Shown here in pieces: positions 1 to 5,690 of a stretch of 8,107 nucleotides of DNA. The stretch comes from Clostridium_Z sp040797585 (lineage in GTDB: Bacteria > Bacillota > Clostridia > Clostridiales > Clostridiaceae). The notes under the pieces are model-generated. The model worked only from the letters and a program-made list of their open reading frames with translations, was not told where the DNA came from and did no database searches. A program made the translations under genes and the position numbers. The stretch lies in the NCBI RefSeq assembly GCF_040797585.1, contig NZ_JBFNEO010000129.1, positions 1-8,107 on the forward strand, given 5' to 3'. Numbering within the stretch: position 1 is the stretch's first letter; every line of letters starts with the position of its first letter.

Positions 1-296
1 GTGCATAAGATACGTTTTGAATGAAAAAACCTATATATTTATTAATATTAAAGTTTATCTTTATATATTGGTATTTAGTAACATATATATATTTATTTTC
101 ATATTTATATTCTAAGTATACTTTTGCCCTTAAGATTATTCATAGAATTCATTTATCTCTAGGTGAGTTAATAAACAAAACCTTATACTTTTATACAATA
201 CAATGAATAATTATAAAAAACTTTAATTAATCTTTTTCCTGAAGTATTTTTGTTCTTAAAATATATAAATTTCTCTTTCTCTTTTCCATTTCCTAT
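1..296. other. A+T-rich non-coding leader, no gene seen
   Basis: I see no supported gene, RNA or terminator here. The sequence is extremely A+T rich. An open frame at 21-206 would encode a hydrophobic 61-residue peptide, but it has no AAGGAGG-like site before its ATG, and its Phe/Ile/Tyr/Leu/Lys content is what random A+T-rich DNA gives. A pyrimidine-rich run (about 271-292) lies just before the promoter of the first gene; its meaning is unknown. Confidence 0.6.
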
Positions 297-326
297 GTAA
301 CATTATAATTTCCACTGTATATTATA
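297..326 (+). promoter_or_regulatory. Predicted mother-cell sigma (SigK-like) promoter of first A gene
   Basis: GTAAC at 297-301 supplies the AC of a SigK -35. After 16 bases, TATATTATA at 318-326 fits the SigK -10 CATAnnnTA except for its first base. The site sits about 40 bases before the ATG at 367 and recurs almost unchanged before the second A gene. The -10 is embedded in a perfect 13-base palindrome, GTATATTATATAC (317-329). SigE is an alternative, as the two factors overlap in -10 preference. The assignment rests on motif match and recurrence only. Confidence 0.55.
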
Positions 327-366
327 TACTGTAAAGATATTTATTATAAGAAAAGGAGGAAAATAC

Positions 367-1155
367 ATGCTTATCTCCGGTAATAATTTCACCCCAAGAC
401 CAGGCCTCATAAATAAAGAAGGCTGTCTACCTGAACCATTAGAGCTAGTATGCATTGAAGTACCTAAAGTTTTTGATCAATGCTTAATTAAAAGATGTCT
501 TAAATTTCATGAAGGACCTGATACAAAAACTACTGATGAAGAACTAAGAAGCAATCCACTAGATAATCCAAAGATATTCCTTGGATGTCGTGACTTTAAT
601 ATTAGGCTTTTAGCTTTTGATAAAATTCCTCTTAAGGGACATCATGGATATAACAAAATAATAGTTCATTTTATAATTTCCTTCTATGCAGACTTCTTAG
701 ATCGAAATGGTAAGCAATGCTCAGAGTTCTTTGAAATAAATAGAAGTGAAACTATAAGTAGACTTTATTGCCCTGAGTCCATAGCTAAAATAGCTTCTAG
801 TGCTACACCATTCTCAAAAGACTTAGAAGCTGAAATCTTAAAGCTTGAATTAGTTGCAGAGTGTCTTGATGGAAGCTTTGAAAGAGATCGTCATGGTCAT
901 GATTTCTTAGATATCACACTTGGCTTCCATTTAATTGTTAAATGTGAGCTCCTAGTTCAATTGTTAATTCCAGCTTATGGATACTGTCCAGTGCCAAAAC
1001 CATGTAAAGATGTAAAACCTAAAAATCCTTGTGAAGAATTTAATTGTGCTCCAGCACCTAAGTTCTATCCTGATCAGAAATTAAGACCACTATTCCCAGG
1101 TGATAATGACGAGGACTGCTTTGATGATTTTTATGATTGTGGATGTGATAATTAA
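367..1155 (+). CDS. Cysteine-rich protein, probable spore coat/exosporium component (family A, copy 1)
   Basis: This 262-residue protein starts at an ATG seven bases after AAGGAGG (353-359). It has 16 cysteines, no signal peptide and no membrane segment. The N-terminal part carries Cys20, Cys29, Cys39 and Cys44 around a VPKVFDQC motif. The middle (about 70-205) alternates hydrophobic and polar residues and looks beta-rich. The C-terminal part is Pro/Cys-rich (PVPKPCKD, PKNPCEEFNC) and ends in an acidic Cys tail, DCFDDFYDCGCDN. The VPKVxDxC motif and Cys content remind me of clostridial spore-surface proteins, such as the exosporium lattice protein CsxA of C. sporogenes, but I cannot establish homology. 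It probably heads an operon with the DUF4489 gene at 1422, since no terminator lies between them. A second copy at 2338 is about 87% identical. I infer a structural, disulfide-cross-linked role; no catalytic motif is visible. Confidence 0.75.
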   Translation: MLISGNNFTPRPGLINKEGCLPEPLELVCIEVPKVFDQCLIKRCLKFHEGPDTKTTDEELRSNPLDNPKIFLGCRDFNIRLLAFDKIPLKGHHGYNKIIVHFIISFYADFLDRNGKQCSEFFEINRSETISRLYCPESIAKIASSATPFSKDLEAEILKLELVAECLDGSFERDRHGHDFLDITLGFHLIVKCELLVQLLIPAYGYCPVPKPCKDVKPKNPCEEFNCAPAPKFYPDQKLRPLFPGDNDEDCFDDFYDCGCDN

Positions 1156-1192
1156 TAATTCTTAAATTCATAAGGTTAATAATATATTTTAA

Positions 1193-1291
1193 TGCAGTAT
1201 AGCTACTTATGATACATCTCCCACTATAAATATAGGACAAAATGCTTCTATAAGAATCTTTAATATACCTGCTACAGCTATTTTTCATTAA
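1193..1291 (+). pseudogene. Decayed 3' end of a DUF4489 (family B) gene
   Basis: The frame ending in TAA at 1289-1291 reads, in its last 15 residues, ASIRIFNIPATAIFH. The intact B proteins end ASIRSSSISATAISH (5691 gene) or AAIRSSNISATSISH (1422 gene), so 11 of 15 positions match the 5691 copy. DNA similarity is also plain, for example GCTTCTATAAGAA and CTGCTACAGCTATTT. Upstream of about 1240 the similarity fades, and a TAA at 1190-1192 closes the frame; no start codon or ribosome binding site precedes it. It is the tail of a lost B copy that stood directly after the first A gene, where the second A gene still has an intact B partner. It is not expected to make protein. Confidence 0.7.
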
Positions 1292-1421
1292 TTTATATTT
1301 AATACTAAATATAATAGACTTTTATAAATCCTTTTTCTCAATTTATAAATTAAGGTATTTCTATACTATTAAAAAGATATATCTTAATTTAATATAACTT
1401 AAAATTTAAGGAGGTTTATTT

Positions 1422-2081
1422 ATGAAATCAAGATACTACGATTCTAAATATTATGATGACTATAAATATGATGATGACTATAACCATGACTCTAGATATT
1501 ATGATGATCACAAGTGCTGTAACCATGACTATCCTAAGTATGAATATAAGTGCTGTAACCAGACTTATTGTAAACCAGGACACCCTACACCAACTCATTC
1601 CATATTTGCTTGTGGACAAGGTAGTGGTGTAGCTATCCCAATACCTACAGTTACAAACCCAACTTTCAATCCATTACCAGTAGCAAGTGTTACTATAGAT
1701 AATACTTGTTTATGTAATCCTAGCGTAAAAATAGACTTTGATGCTTTAATAAACTATCAAGCTCTTTTAACTCTAGGTGCTACTCCTGTTTTAGGTGCTC
1801 CATTTACAGTAACCTTCCAATTAAGTAAAACTTGTAACGATGGATCAAAAATTGCTTTAGGAACATGGGATTTCGCATTTGGAATATTAGCTCTTGCTGT
1901 TAATATAACTAACTCCTTTAGCTTCAGCTACTGCGAATGTAACGTATGTCCAGGATGTTGTGTTTATACTGTAGAAATAGTTAGAGTTTCTTCAAGTACA
2001 CTAGCTGGTACAGGTCTGTTAACTACTGAAAGTGCAGCTATAAGAAGTTCTAATATATCTGCTACATCTATTTCACACTAG
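1422..2081 (+). CDS. DUF4489-type Cys-rich protein, probable spore-surface component (family B, copy 1)
   Basis: This 219-residue protein starts at an ATG seven bases after AAGGAGG (1408-1414). Residues 1-47 are rich in Tyr, Asp, Lys and His, and end in one full 12-residue repeat, DYPKYEYKCCNQ (36-47), preceded by a partial one. Then come CKPGHPTP and the DUF4489-type core: FACGQGSG, a CLCN motif, KIDF, TFQLSKTC, GTWDF and the Cys cluster YCECNVCPGCC, followed by a conserved Ser/Thr/Ala-rich tail ending ISH. There is no signal peptide. I recognise the family, but its molecular function is not known to me. No clear promoter is seen just upstream, so it is probably read from the A promoter near 297. 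Its last 156 coding bases and 71 bases beyond the stop are identical to the 4058 gene, pointing to gene conversion. Confidence 0.85.
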   Translation: MKSRYYDSKYYDDYKYDDDYNHDSRYYDDHKCCNHDYPKYEYKCCNQTYCKPGHPTPTHSIFACGQGSGVAIPIPTVTNPTFNPLPVASVTIDNTCLCNPSVKIDFDALINYQALLTLGATPVLGAPFTVTFQLSKTCNDGSKIALGTWDFAFGILALAVNITNSFSFSYCECNVCPGCCVYTVEIVRVSSSTLAGTGLLTTESAAIRSSNISATSISH

Positions 2082-2152
2082 AAAAAATAAAAATTTATAT
2101 TCTTATATGTTAATATAAGAAATCATAAATAAGTTGATTAGATCTTAAGGAA
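1926..2152 (+). repeat. 227-bp perfect direct repeat, copy 1 (with 5036-5262)
   Basis: Every base matches 5036-5262 at a constant offset of 3110. The tract covers the 3' end of the B coding region, the stop codon, the first 3' hairpin and the left arm of the terminator. The two genes differ at scattered sites immediately before the tract, and the terminator loops differ immediately after it. Confidence 0.95.
2100..2121 (+). promoter_or_regulatory. 3' UTR hairpin upstream of terminator
   Basis: TTCTTATAT pairs perfectly with ATATAAGAA around a GTTA loop. It lies 19 bases after the stop and about 19 bases before the terminator stem. Equivalent hairpins occur at 5210, 6409 and 7414. The last has changed both sides of the stem (C-G for T-A), so the structure rather than the sequence seems conserved. 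It may protect the mRNA 3' end; this is inference. Confidence 0.55.
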
Positions 2153-2177
2153 TTATGTTCCTAAGATCTTTTCTTTA
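2140..2177 (+). terminator. Rho-independent terminator of first A-B unit
   Basis: The arms AGATCTTAAGGAA (2140-2152) and TTCCTAAGATCT (2158-2169) form a 12-bp stem with one bulged A and a five-base loop, followed by TTTCTTTA. Near-identical terminators follow the 4058 and 5691 genes. Confidence 0.85.
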
Positions 2178-2267
2178 TTTACTTTTACATATTTATCTAT
2201 ATAAATTCTATAAATAATTGGAAGTATAAGTTTATATTACTTTATTATGTATTACTTTACTTCATAT

Positions 2268-2297
2268 GTAACATTATAATTCTCTCTGTATATTATA
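2268..2297 (+). promoter_or_regulatory. Predicted mother-cell sigma (SigK-like) promoter of second A gene
   Basis: GTAAC (2268-2272), 16 bases, then TATATTATA (2289-2297): the same arrangement as at 297-326. The palindrome GTATATTATATAC (2288-2300) again covers the -10. Sequence from about 2266 to the ATG at 2338 is nearly the same as before the first A gene, while DNA further upstream differs, so the promoter block was duplicated with the gene or kept by selection. Confidence 0.55.
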
Positions 2298-2337
2298 TAC
2301 TGTAAAGAAAATTATTATAAGAAAAGGAGGAAAATAC

Positions 2338-3147
2338 ATGCTTATCTCTGGTAATGATTTTACGCCAAGACCAGGCATCATAAACAAAGAAGGCTGCCTA
2401 CCTGATCCACTAGAGCTAGTATGCATTGAGGTACCAAAGGTTTTTGATCAATGCTTAATTAAAAGATGTCTTAAGTTTCATGAAGGACCTGATACAAAAA
2501 CTACTGATGAAGAACTAAGAAGCGATCTATTAAATAATCCAAAGATATTCCTTGGATGTCGTGACTTTAATATTAGACTTTTAGCTTTTGATAAACTTCC
2601 TCTTAGAGGACACCATGGATATCATAAAATAATAGTTCATTTTATAATCTCCTTCCACGCAGACTTCTTAGATAGAGATGGTAAACAGCGTTCAGAGTTC
2701 TTTGAGATAAATAGAAGTGAAACTATAGGTAAACTTTACTGTCCTGATTCCATAGCTAGAATAGCTTCTAGTTCTACTCCATCCTCAAAAGACTTAGAAG
2801 CTGAAACTTTAAAACTTGAACTAGTTGCAGAATGTCTTGATGGAAACTTTGTAAGAGACTGTGATGACCGTGATTTCTTAGATATAACACTAGGGTTTCA
2901 CCTAATTGTTAAATGTGAGCTCTTAGTTCAACTATTAATCCCTGCTTATGGATACTGCCCAGTACCAAAGCCATGTAAGGATGTAAGACCTAAGAACCCT
3001 TGTGAAGATTTTAATTGTGCTCCATCACCTAAATTCTACCCAGATCAGAAATTGAAGCCATTATTCCAAGATGATGATAAAGATCCATGTCATGATGATA
3101 CAAATCACTGCTTTGACGATTTCTATGATTGTGGATGTGATGATTAA
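2338..3147 (+). CDS. Cysteine-rich protein, probable spore coat/exosporium component (family A, copy 2)
   Basis: This 269-residue paralogue of the 367 gene starts at an ATG seven bases after AAGGAGG (2324-2330). Over the first 244 residues I count about 31 differences from copy 1 (about 87% identity). The N-terminal Cys20, Cys29, Cys39 and Cys44 and the VPKVFDQC motif are unchanged. It has 17 cysteines: one in the middle is lost (KQRSEFF where copy 1 has KQCSEFF), one is gained in VRDCDD, and the acidic tail is seven residues longer, adding DPCHDDTNHC before the shared DCGCDD-type end. There is no signal peptide or membrane segment. It is followed after 82 bases by a B gene with no terminator between, so the two are probably co-transcribed. 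Function is inferred as for copy 1. Confidence 0.75.
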   Translation: MLISGNDFTPRPGIINKEGCLPDPLELVCIEVPKVFDQCLIKRCLKFHEGPDTKTTDEELRSDLLNNPKIFLGCRDFNIRLLAFDKLPLRGHHGYHKIIVHFIISFHADFLDRDGKQRSEFFEINRSETIGKLYCPDSIARIASSSTPSSKDLEAETLKLELVAECLDGNFVRDCDDRDFLDITLGFHLIVKCELLVQLLIPAYGYCPVPKPCKDVRPKNPCEDFNCAPSPKFYPDQKLKPLFQDDDKDPCHDDTNHCFDDFYDCGCDD

Positions 3148-3229
3148 TAACCCTTAAACTAAATATCTCAGATAAAATCTATTATTAAATACAGCTAATT
3201 CAAAATATATAAATTAAGGAGGTTTCTTC

Positions 3230-3901
3230 ATGAACTTTAAAGGTAGATATTCTTATGACTATAATCATGATAAATGTAATGATAAATATGACTCTAAGTG
3301 CTGTAACCATGATTACCCAAAATATGAGCATAAATGCTATGATCATGACTATCCTAAATACGAATATAAGTGCTGTAATCAAGCTCATTGTAAGCCAGGA
3401 CACCCTACTCCAAATAAGTCCCTATTTGCTTGTGGACAAGGTAGTGGTATAGCTATTCCAATACCTACTCTTGCAAGCCCAACCTTTAATCCATTACCAG
3501 TAGCAAGTGTTACCATAGATAGTACTTGTTTATGTAATCCTAGTATAAAAATAGACTTTGATGCTTTAATTAACTATCAAGCTCTTATAACTCTAGGTGC
3601 TACCCCTCTATTAGGTGGGCCATTTACAGTAACATTCCAACTAAGTAAAACATGCGACGATGGAGCAAAAATTGCTTTAGGAAGTTGGGACTACGCATTT
3701 GGAGTACTAGCTCTTGCTGTTAATATAACTAACTCCTTTAGCTTTAGCTATTGTGAATGTAATACATGCCCTGGATGTTGTGTTTATACTGTAGAAATAG
3801 TTAGAGTTTCTGCAAGTACATTAGCCGGTACAGGAGTATTAACTACTGAAAGTGCTGCTATAAGAAGCTCTAGTATATCTGCTACAGCTATTTCTCACTA
3901 A
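3230..3901 (+). CDS. DUF4489-type Cys-rich protein, probable spore-surface component (family B, copy 2)
   Basis: This 223-residue protein starts at an ATG seven bases after AAGGAGG (3216-3222). Its N-terminal region carries two full 12-residue repeats (residues 28-51: DYPKYEHKCYDH and DYPKYEYKCCNQ) after a partial one ending KCCNH. The core then follows without gaps relative to its paralogues: FACGQGSG, CLCN, TFQLSKTC, GSWDY (others have GTWDF) and YCECNTCPGCC, then the conserved ISATAISH end. The only likely promoter is that of the A gene 82 bases upstream, which makes an A-B pair. No terminator hairpin like those of the other B genes follows, so transcription may continue into the 4058 gene. 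Molecular function is unknown; a structural spore-surface role is inferred. Confidence 0.85.
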   Translation: MNFKGRYSYDYNHDKCNDKYDSKCCNHDYPKYEHKCYDHDYPKYEYKCCNQAHCKPGHPTPNKSLFACGQGSGIAIPIPTLASPTFNPLPVASVTIDSTCLCNPSIKIDFDALINYQALITLGATPLLGGPFTVTFQLSKTCDDGAKIALGSWDYAFGVLALAVNITNSFSFSYCECNTCPGCCVYTVEIVRVSASTLAGTGVLTTESAAIRSSSISATAISH

Positions 3902-3944
3902 TATAAATATAGAATTTTATAATTTTATTTTTTTAATCTATAAC

Positions 3945-3991
3945 ATTGATAATTTAAATATTGATAATTTAAATATTAATAACTTTTAAAT
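3945..3991 (+). repeat. Short A+T-rich tandem repeat between two B genes
   Basis: ATTGATAATTTAAAT (15 bases) occurs twice back to back (3945-3959 and 3960-3974), followed by a diverged third copy, ATTAATAACTTTTAAAT (3975-3991). It sits in the 156-base gap where the usual hairpin and terminator are absent. No function is apparent. Confidence 0.7.
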
Positions 3992-4057
3992 CATTCTAAA
4001 AATATGACTTATTTAACCCTTAAAATAATATAACTTAAAATTCTAGGAGGTTTATTT

Positions 4058-5191
4058 ATGAATTCAAAATCAAGATACTTTGATTATAAGTCTTATGATG
4101 ACTCTAAGCATGATGATAAGTACCGTGAGCATAACTATCCTAAATATGAGCATAAATACTATGAGTACGACTACCCTAAACATGATGACAAGTACTGTGA
4201 CCATGATTACTACGAACGTGAACACAAATGCTATGAGTATGATTATCCTAAACATGATGATAAGTGCTGTGACCATGATTATCCTAACTATGATAATAAA
4301 TGTTGTGACCATGACTATCCTAAACACGATCATAAGTGCTGTCATCATGATTATCCTGAATATGAGTATAAGTGCTATGATAATGAATATCCTAAATATG
4401 ATGATAAGTGTTGTAAGAAGGATTATCCTAAATACGATGACAAGTGTTATGATGATGACTATCCTAAATACCATGACAAGTGCTGTAAGAAGGATTATCC
4501 TAAACATGAGTATAAGTGCTATGATAATGAGTATTCTAAATATGATGACAAGTGTTGCAAGAAAGATTATCCTAAACATGAGTACAAGTGTTATGATAAT
4601 GAGTATCCTAAATATGATGACAAGTGTTGTAAGAAAGATTATCCTAAATACGAGTATAAGTGCTGTAACCAAGCTTACTGTAAACCAGGACATCCTACTC
4701 CAAGCAAATCCTTATTTGCTTGTGGACGAGGTAGTGGCGTAGCTATACCAATACCTACACTTGAAAATCCAACTTTCAATCCATTACCAATAGCAAGTGT
4801 TACCATAGATAATACTTGTTTATGTAATCCTAGCGTAAAAATAGATTTTGATGCTCTAATTAACTACCAAAATCTTTTAGATCTTGGTGCTACACCTCTA
4901 TTAGGCGGACCATTTACAGTAACCTTCCAACTAAGTAAAACTTGTAATGATGGATCAAAGATTGCCTTAGGAACATGGGACTTCGCATTTGGAATATTAG
5001 CTATTGGTGTTAATATAACTAATTCCTTTAGTTTTAGCTACTGCGAATGTAACGTATGTCCAGGATGTTGTGTTTATACTGTAGAAATAGTTAGAGTTTC
5101 TTCAAGTACACTAGCTGGTACAGGTCTGTTAACTACTGAAAGTGCAGCTATAAGAAGTTCTAATATATCTGCTACATCTATTTCACACTAG
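4058..5191 (+). CDS. DUF4489-type protein with 15-unit Cys/Tyr-rich repeat domain (family B, copy 3)
   Basis: This 377-residue protein starts at an ATG seven bases after AGGAGG (4045-4050). Residues 1-25 resemble the other B N-termini (SKSRYFDY). Residues 26-205 are fifteen uninterrupted 12-residue units, consensus about [DE]YPK[YH][DE]xKC[CY]xx, containing 22 cysteines. Residues 206-377 hold CKPGHPTP and the DUF4489-type core with FACGRGSG, CLCN, TFQLSKTC, GTWDF and YCECNVCPGCC, ending SATSISH. The core is the same length as in the paralogues, so all 146-181 extra residues are repeat. There is no signal peptide. The repeats suggest a flexible, charged arm able to form disulfide or tyrosine cross-links or to bind metal; this is inference. 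No clear promoter is seen, and it may be read through from the A-B pair upstream. A strong terminator follows. Confidence 0.85.
   Translation: MNSKSRYFDYKSYDDSKHDDKYREHNYPKYEHKYYEYDYPKHDDKYCDHDYYEREHKCYEYDYPKHDDKCCDHDYPNYDNKCCDHDYPKHDHKCCHHDYPEYEYKCYDNEYPKYDDKCCKKDYPKYDDKCYDDDYPKYHDKCCKKDYPKHEYKCYDNEYSKYDDKCCKKDYPKHEYKCYDNEYPKYDDKCCKKDYPKYEYKCCNQAYCKPGHPTPSKSLFACGRGSGVAIPIPTLENPTFNPLPIASVTIDNTCLCNPSVKIDFDALINYQNLLDLGATPLLGGPFTVTFQLSKTCNDGSKIALGTWDFAFGILAIGVNITNSFSFSYCECNVCPGCCVYTVEIVRVSSSTLAGTGLLTTESAAIRSSNISATSISH
4133..4672 (+). repeat. 15 x 36-bp in-frame coding repeat
   Basis: Fifteen 36-bp units encode 12 residues each, with no indels. The first units are the most diverged (NYPKYEHKYYEY, DYYEREHKCYEY). 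Later ones form a 72-bp higher-order pair, DYPKHEYKCYDN plus E-Y-[PS]-KYDDKCCKK. The pairs at 4493-4564 and 4565-4636 differ at only 4 of 72 bases, which indicates recent duplication. The last unit, DYPKYEYKCCNQ, is the same in four B genes and abuts the core. The long open frames on other strands and phases here are by-products of the repeat. Confidence 0.95.
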
Positions 5192-5262
5192 AAAAAATAA
5201 AAATTTATATTCTTATATGTTAATATAAGAAATCATAAATAAGTTGATTAGATCTTAAGGAA
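5036..5262 (+). repeat. 227-bp perfect direct repeat, copy 2 (with 1926-2152)
   Basis: Identical to 1926-2152 across coding end, stop and 3' UTR up to the terminator's left arm. See that entry for the boundaries. Confidence 0.95.
5210..5231 (+). promoter_or_regulatory. 3' UTR hairpin upstream of terminator
   Basis: Same 9-bp stem and GTTA loop as at 2100-2121, inside the identical 227-bp tract, so it is not independent evidence of conservation. Confidence 0.55.
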
Positions 5263-5288
5263 ATATATATTCCTAAGATCTTTTCTTT
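5250..5288 (+). terminator. Rho-independent terminator after 4058 gene
   Basis: Arms AGATCTTAAGGAA (5250-5262) and TTCCTAAGATCT (5270-5281) around a seven-base ATATATA loop, then TTTCTTT. The loop differs from that at 2140-2177 while the stem is the same. Confidence 0.85.
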
Positions 5289-5549
5289 GTGCATTAATAT
5301 ATATTATCTTAACTATTTCTTTAATAGAACCTGATTTCATAATAGATAATAATTCAATTTAACTTTAGTTCTTTATGAACTTAATTAATAGTCCACTTTT
5401 TAACACATCTACTTTATTACATATTGTCATTTCTAATATGTTTTCTCCTTAAAAGATACATAAAATTTCCTTACTATAACCTTATGAATTTTTATAACCT
5501 TTATATAGAAATTCACACTCTATATAATACATAAATAGTTATGAAATCC
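5289..5549. other. A+T-rich intergenic DNA, partly duplicated before the next B gene
   Basis: No gene is supported. The part from about 5440 on (TTTTCTCCTT, TATAACCTTTATATAGAAA, TATATAATACATA) has loose counterparts at about 6538-6650 upstream of the 6804 gene. The gene at 5691 and its upstream DNA were therefore probably duplicated together. Confidence 0.5.
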
Positions 5550-5570
5550 TTATAAATTATATATTTATAA
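5550..5570. promoter_or_regulatory. Inverted repeat upstream of B promoter, possible operator
   Basis: TTATAAAT and ATTTATAA flank a five-base TATAT centre. The repeat ends 23 bases before the GTAAC -35 element. The same repeat at the same distance lies before the 6804 gene. It could bind a regulator or be a byproduct of A+T richness; it does not match the SpoIIID or GerE consensus as I know them. Confidence 0.35.
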
Positions 5571-5593
5571 AAAGTATTCTTTTCTTAAATTCA

Positions 5594-5627
5594 GTAACAC
5601 TTATGTAGAAAATTTCATATTAATATA
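5594..5627 (+). promoter_or_regulatory. Predicted mother-cell sigma (SigK/SigE-like) promoter of 5691 gene
   Basis: GTAAC (5594-5598), 17 bases, then CATATTAATATA (5616-5627). The same element with the same spacing recurs before the 6804 and 7742 genes. The CATA start of the -10 and the AC of the -35 fit SigK; the extra base before the final TA is a deviation. The predicted 5' UTR is roughly 57 bases. Confidence 0.6.
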
Positions 5628-5690
5628 TAGAAACACTTTTATTTAAAAACTTAAATAAATTACCAAAGAAGAACTTAAGGAGGTTTATTT

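Noticed and set aside
21..206. Open frame for a hydrophobic 61-residue peptide
   Set aside because: There is no ribosome binding site, whereas every real gene here has AAGGAGG or AGGAGG. The composition is that of translated A+T-rich DNA.
1058..1288. 76-codon open frame on the - strand
   Set aside because: It overlaps the end of the first A gene and the B remnant, has no ribosome binding site and has no recognisable motif.
1378..1386. TATATCTTA as a SigK -10 for the 1422 gene
   Set aside because: No AC or GTAAC lies at 16-17 bases upstream (1360-1361 is TC), so I do not call a promoter.
3943..3971. AC plus GATAATTTA as a promoter for the 4058 gene
   Set aside because: The spacer is 18 bases, the first -10 base is wrong, and the match falls inside an A+T-rich tandem repeat where such hits arise by chance.
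4133..4672. CRISPR-like array
   Set aside because: The 36-bp units are contiguous with no spacers and stay in frame within a gene with a good start and a conserved core.
4133..4672. Collagen-like or BclA-type filament domain
   Set aside because: There is no Gly-X-Y periodicity; glycine is absent from the repeat units.
4070..4693. 207-codon open frame on the - strand, and a 220-codon + frame at 4080-4742
   Set aside because: Both are produced by the 36-bp repeat, whose periodicity keeps other phases free of stops. They give low-complexity Ile/Met/Thr/Leu strings and have no ribosome binding sites.
5365..5430. 21-codon frame on the - strand with AAGGAG (5445-5450) upstream
   Set aside because: The spacing of 14 bases to the ATG is too long, the peptide is unremarkable, and no counterpart is seen in the related region before 6804.
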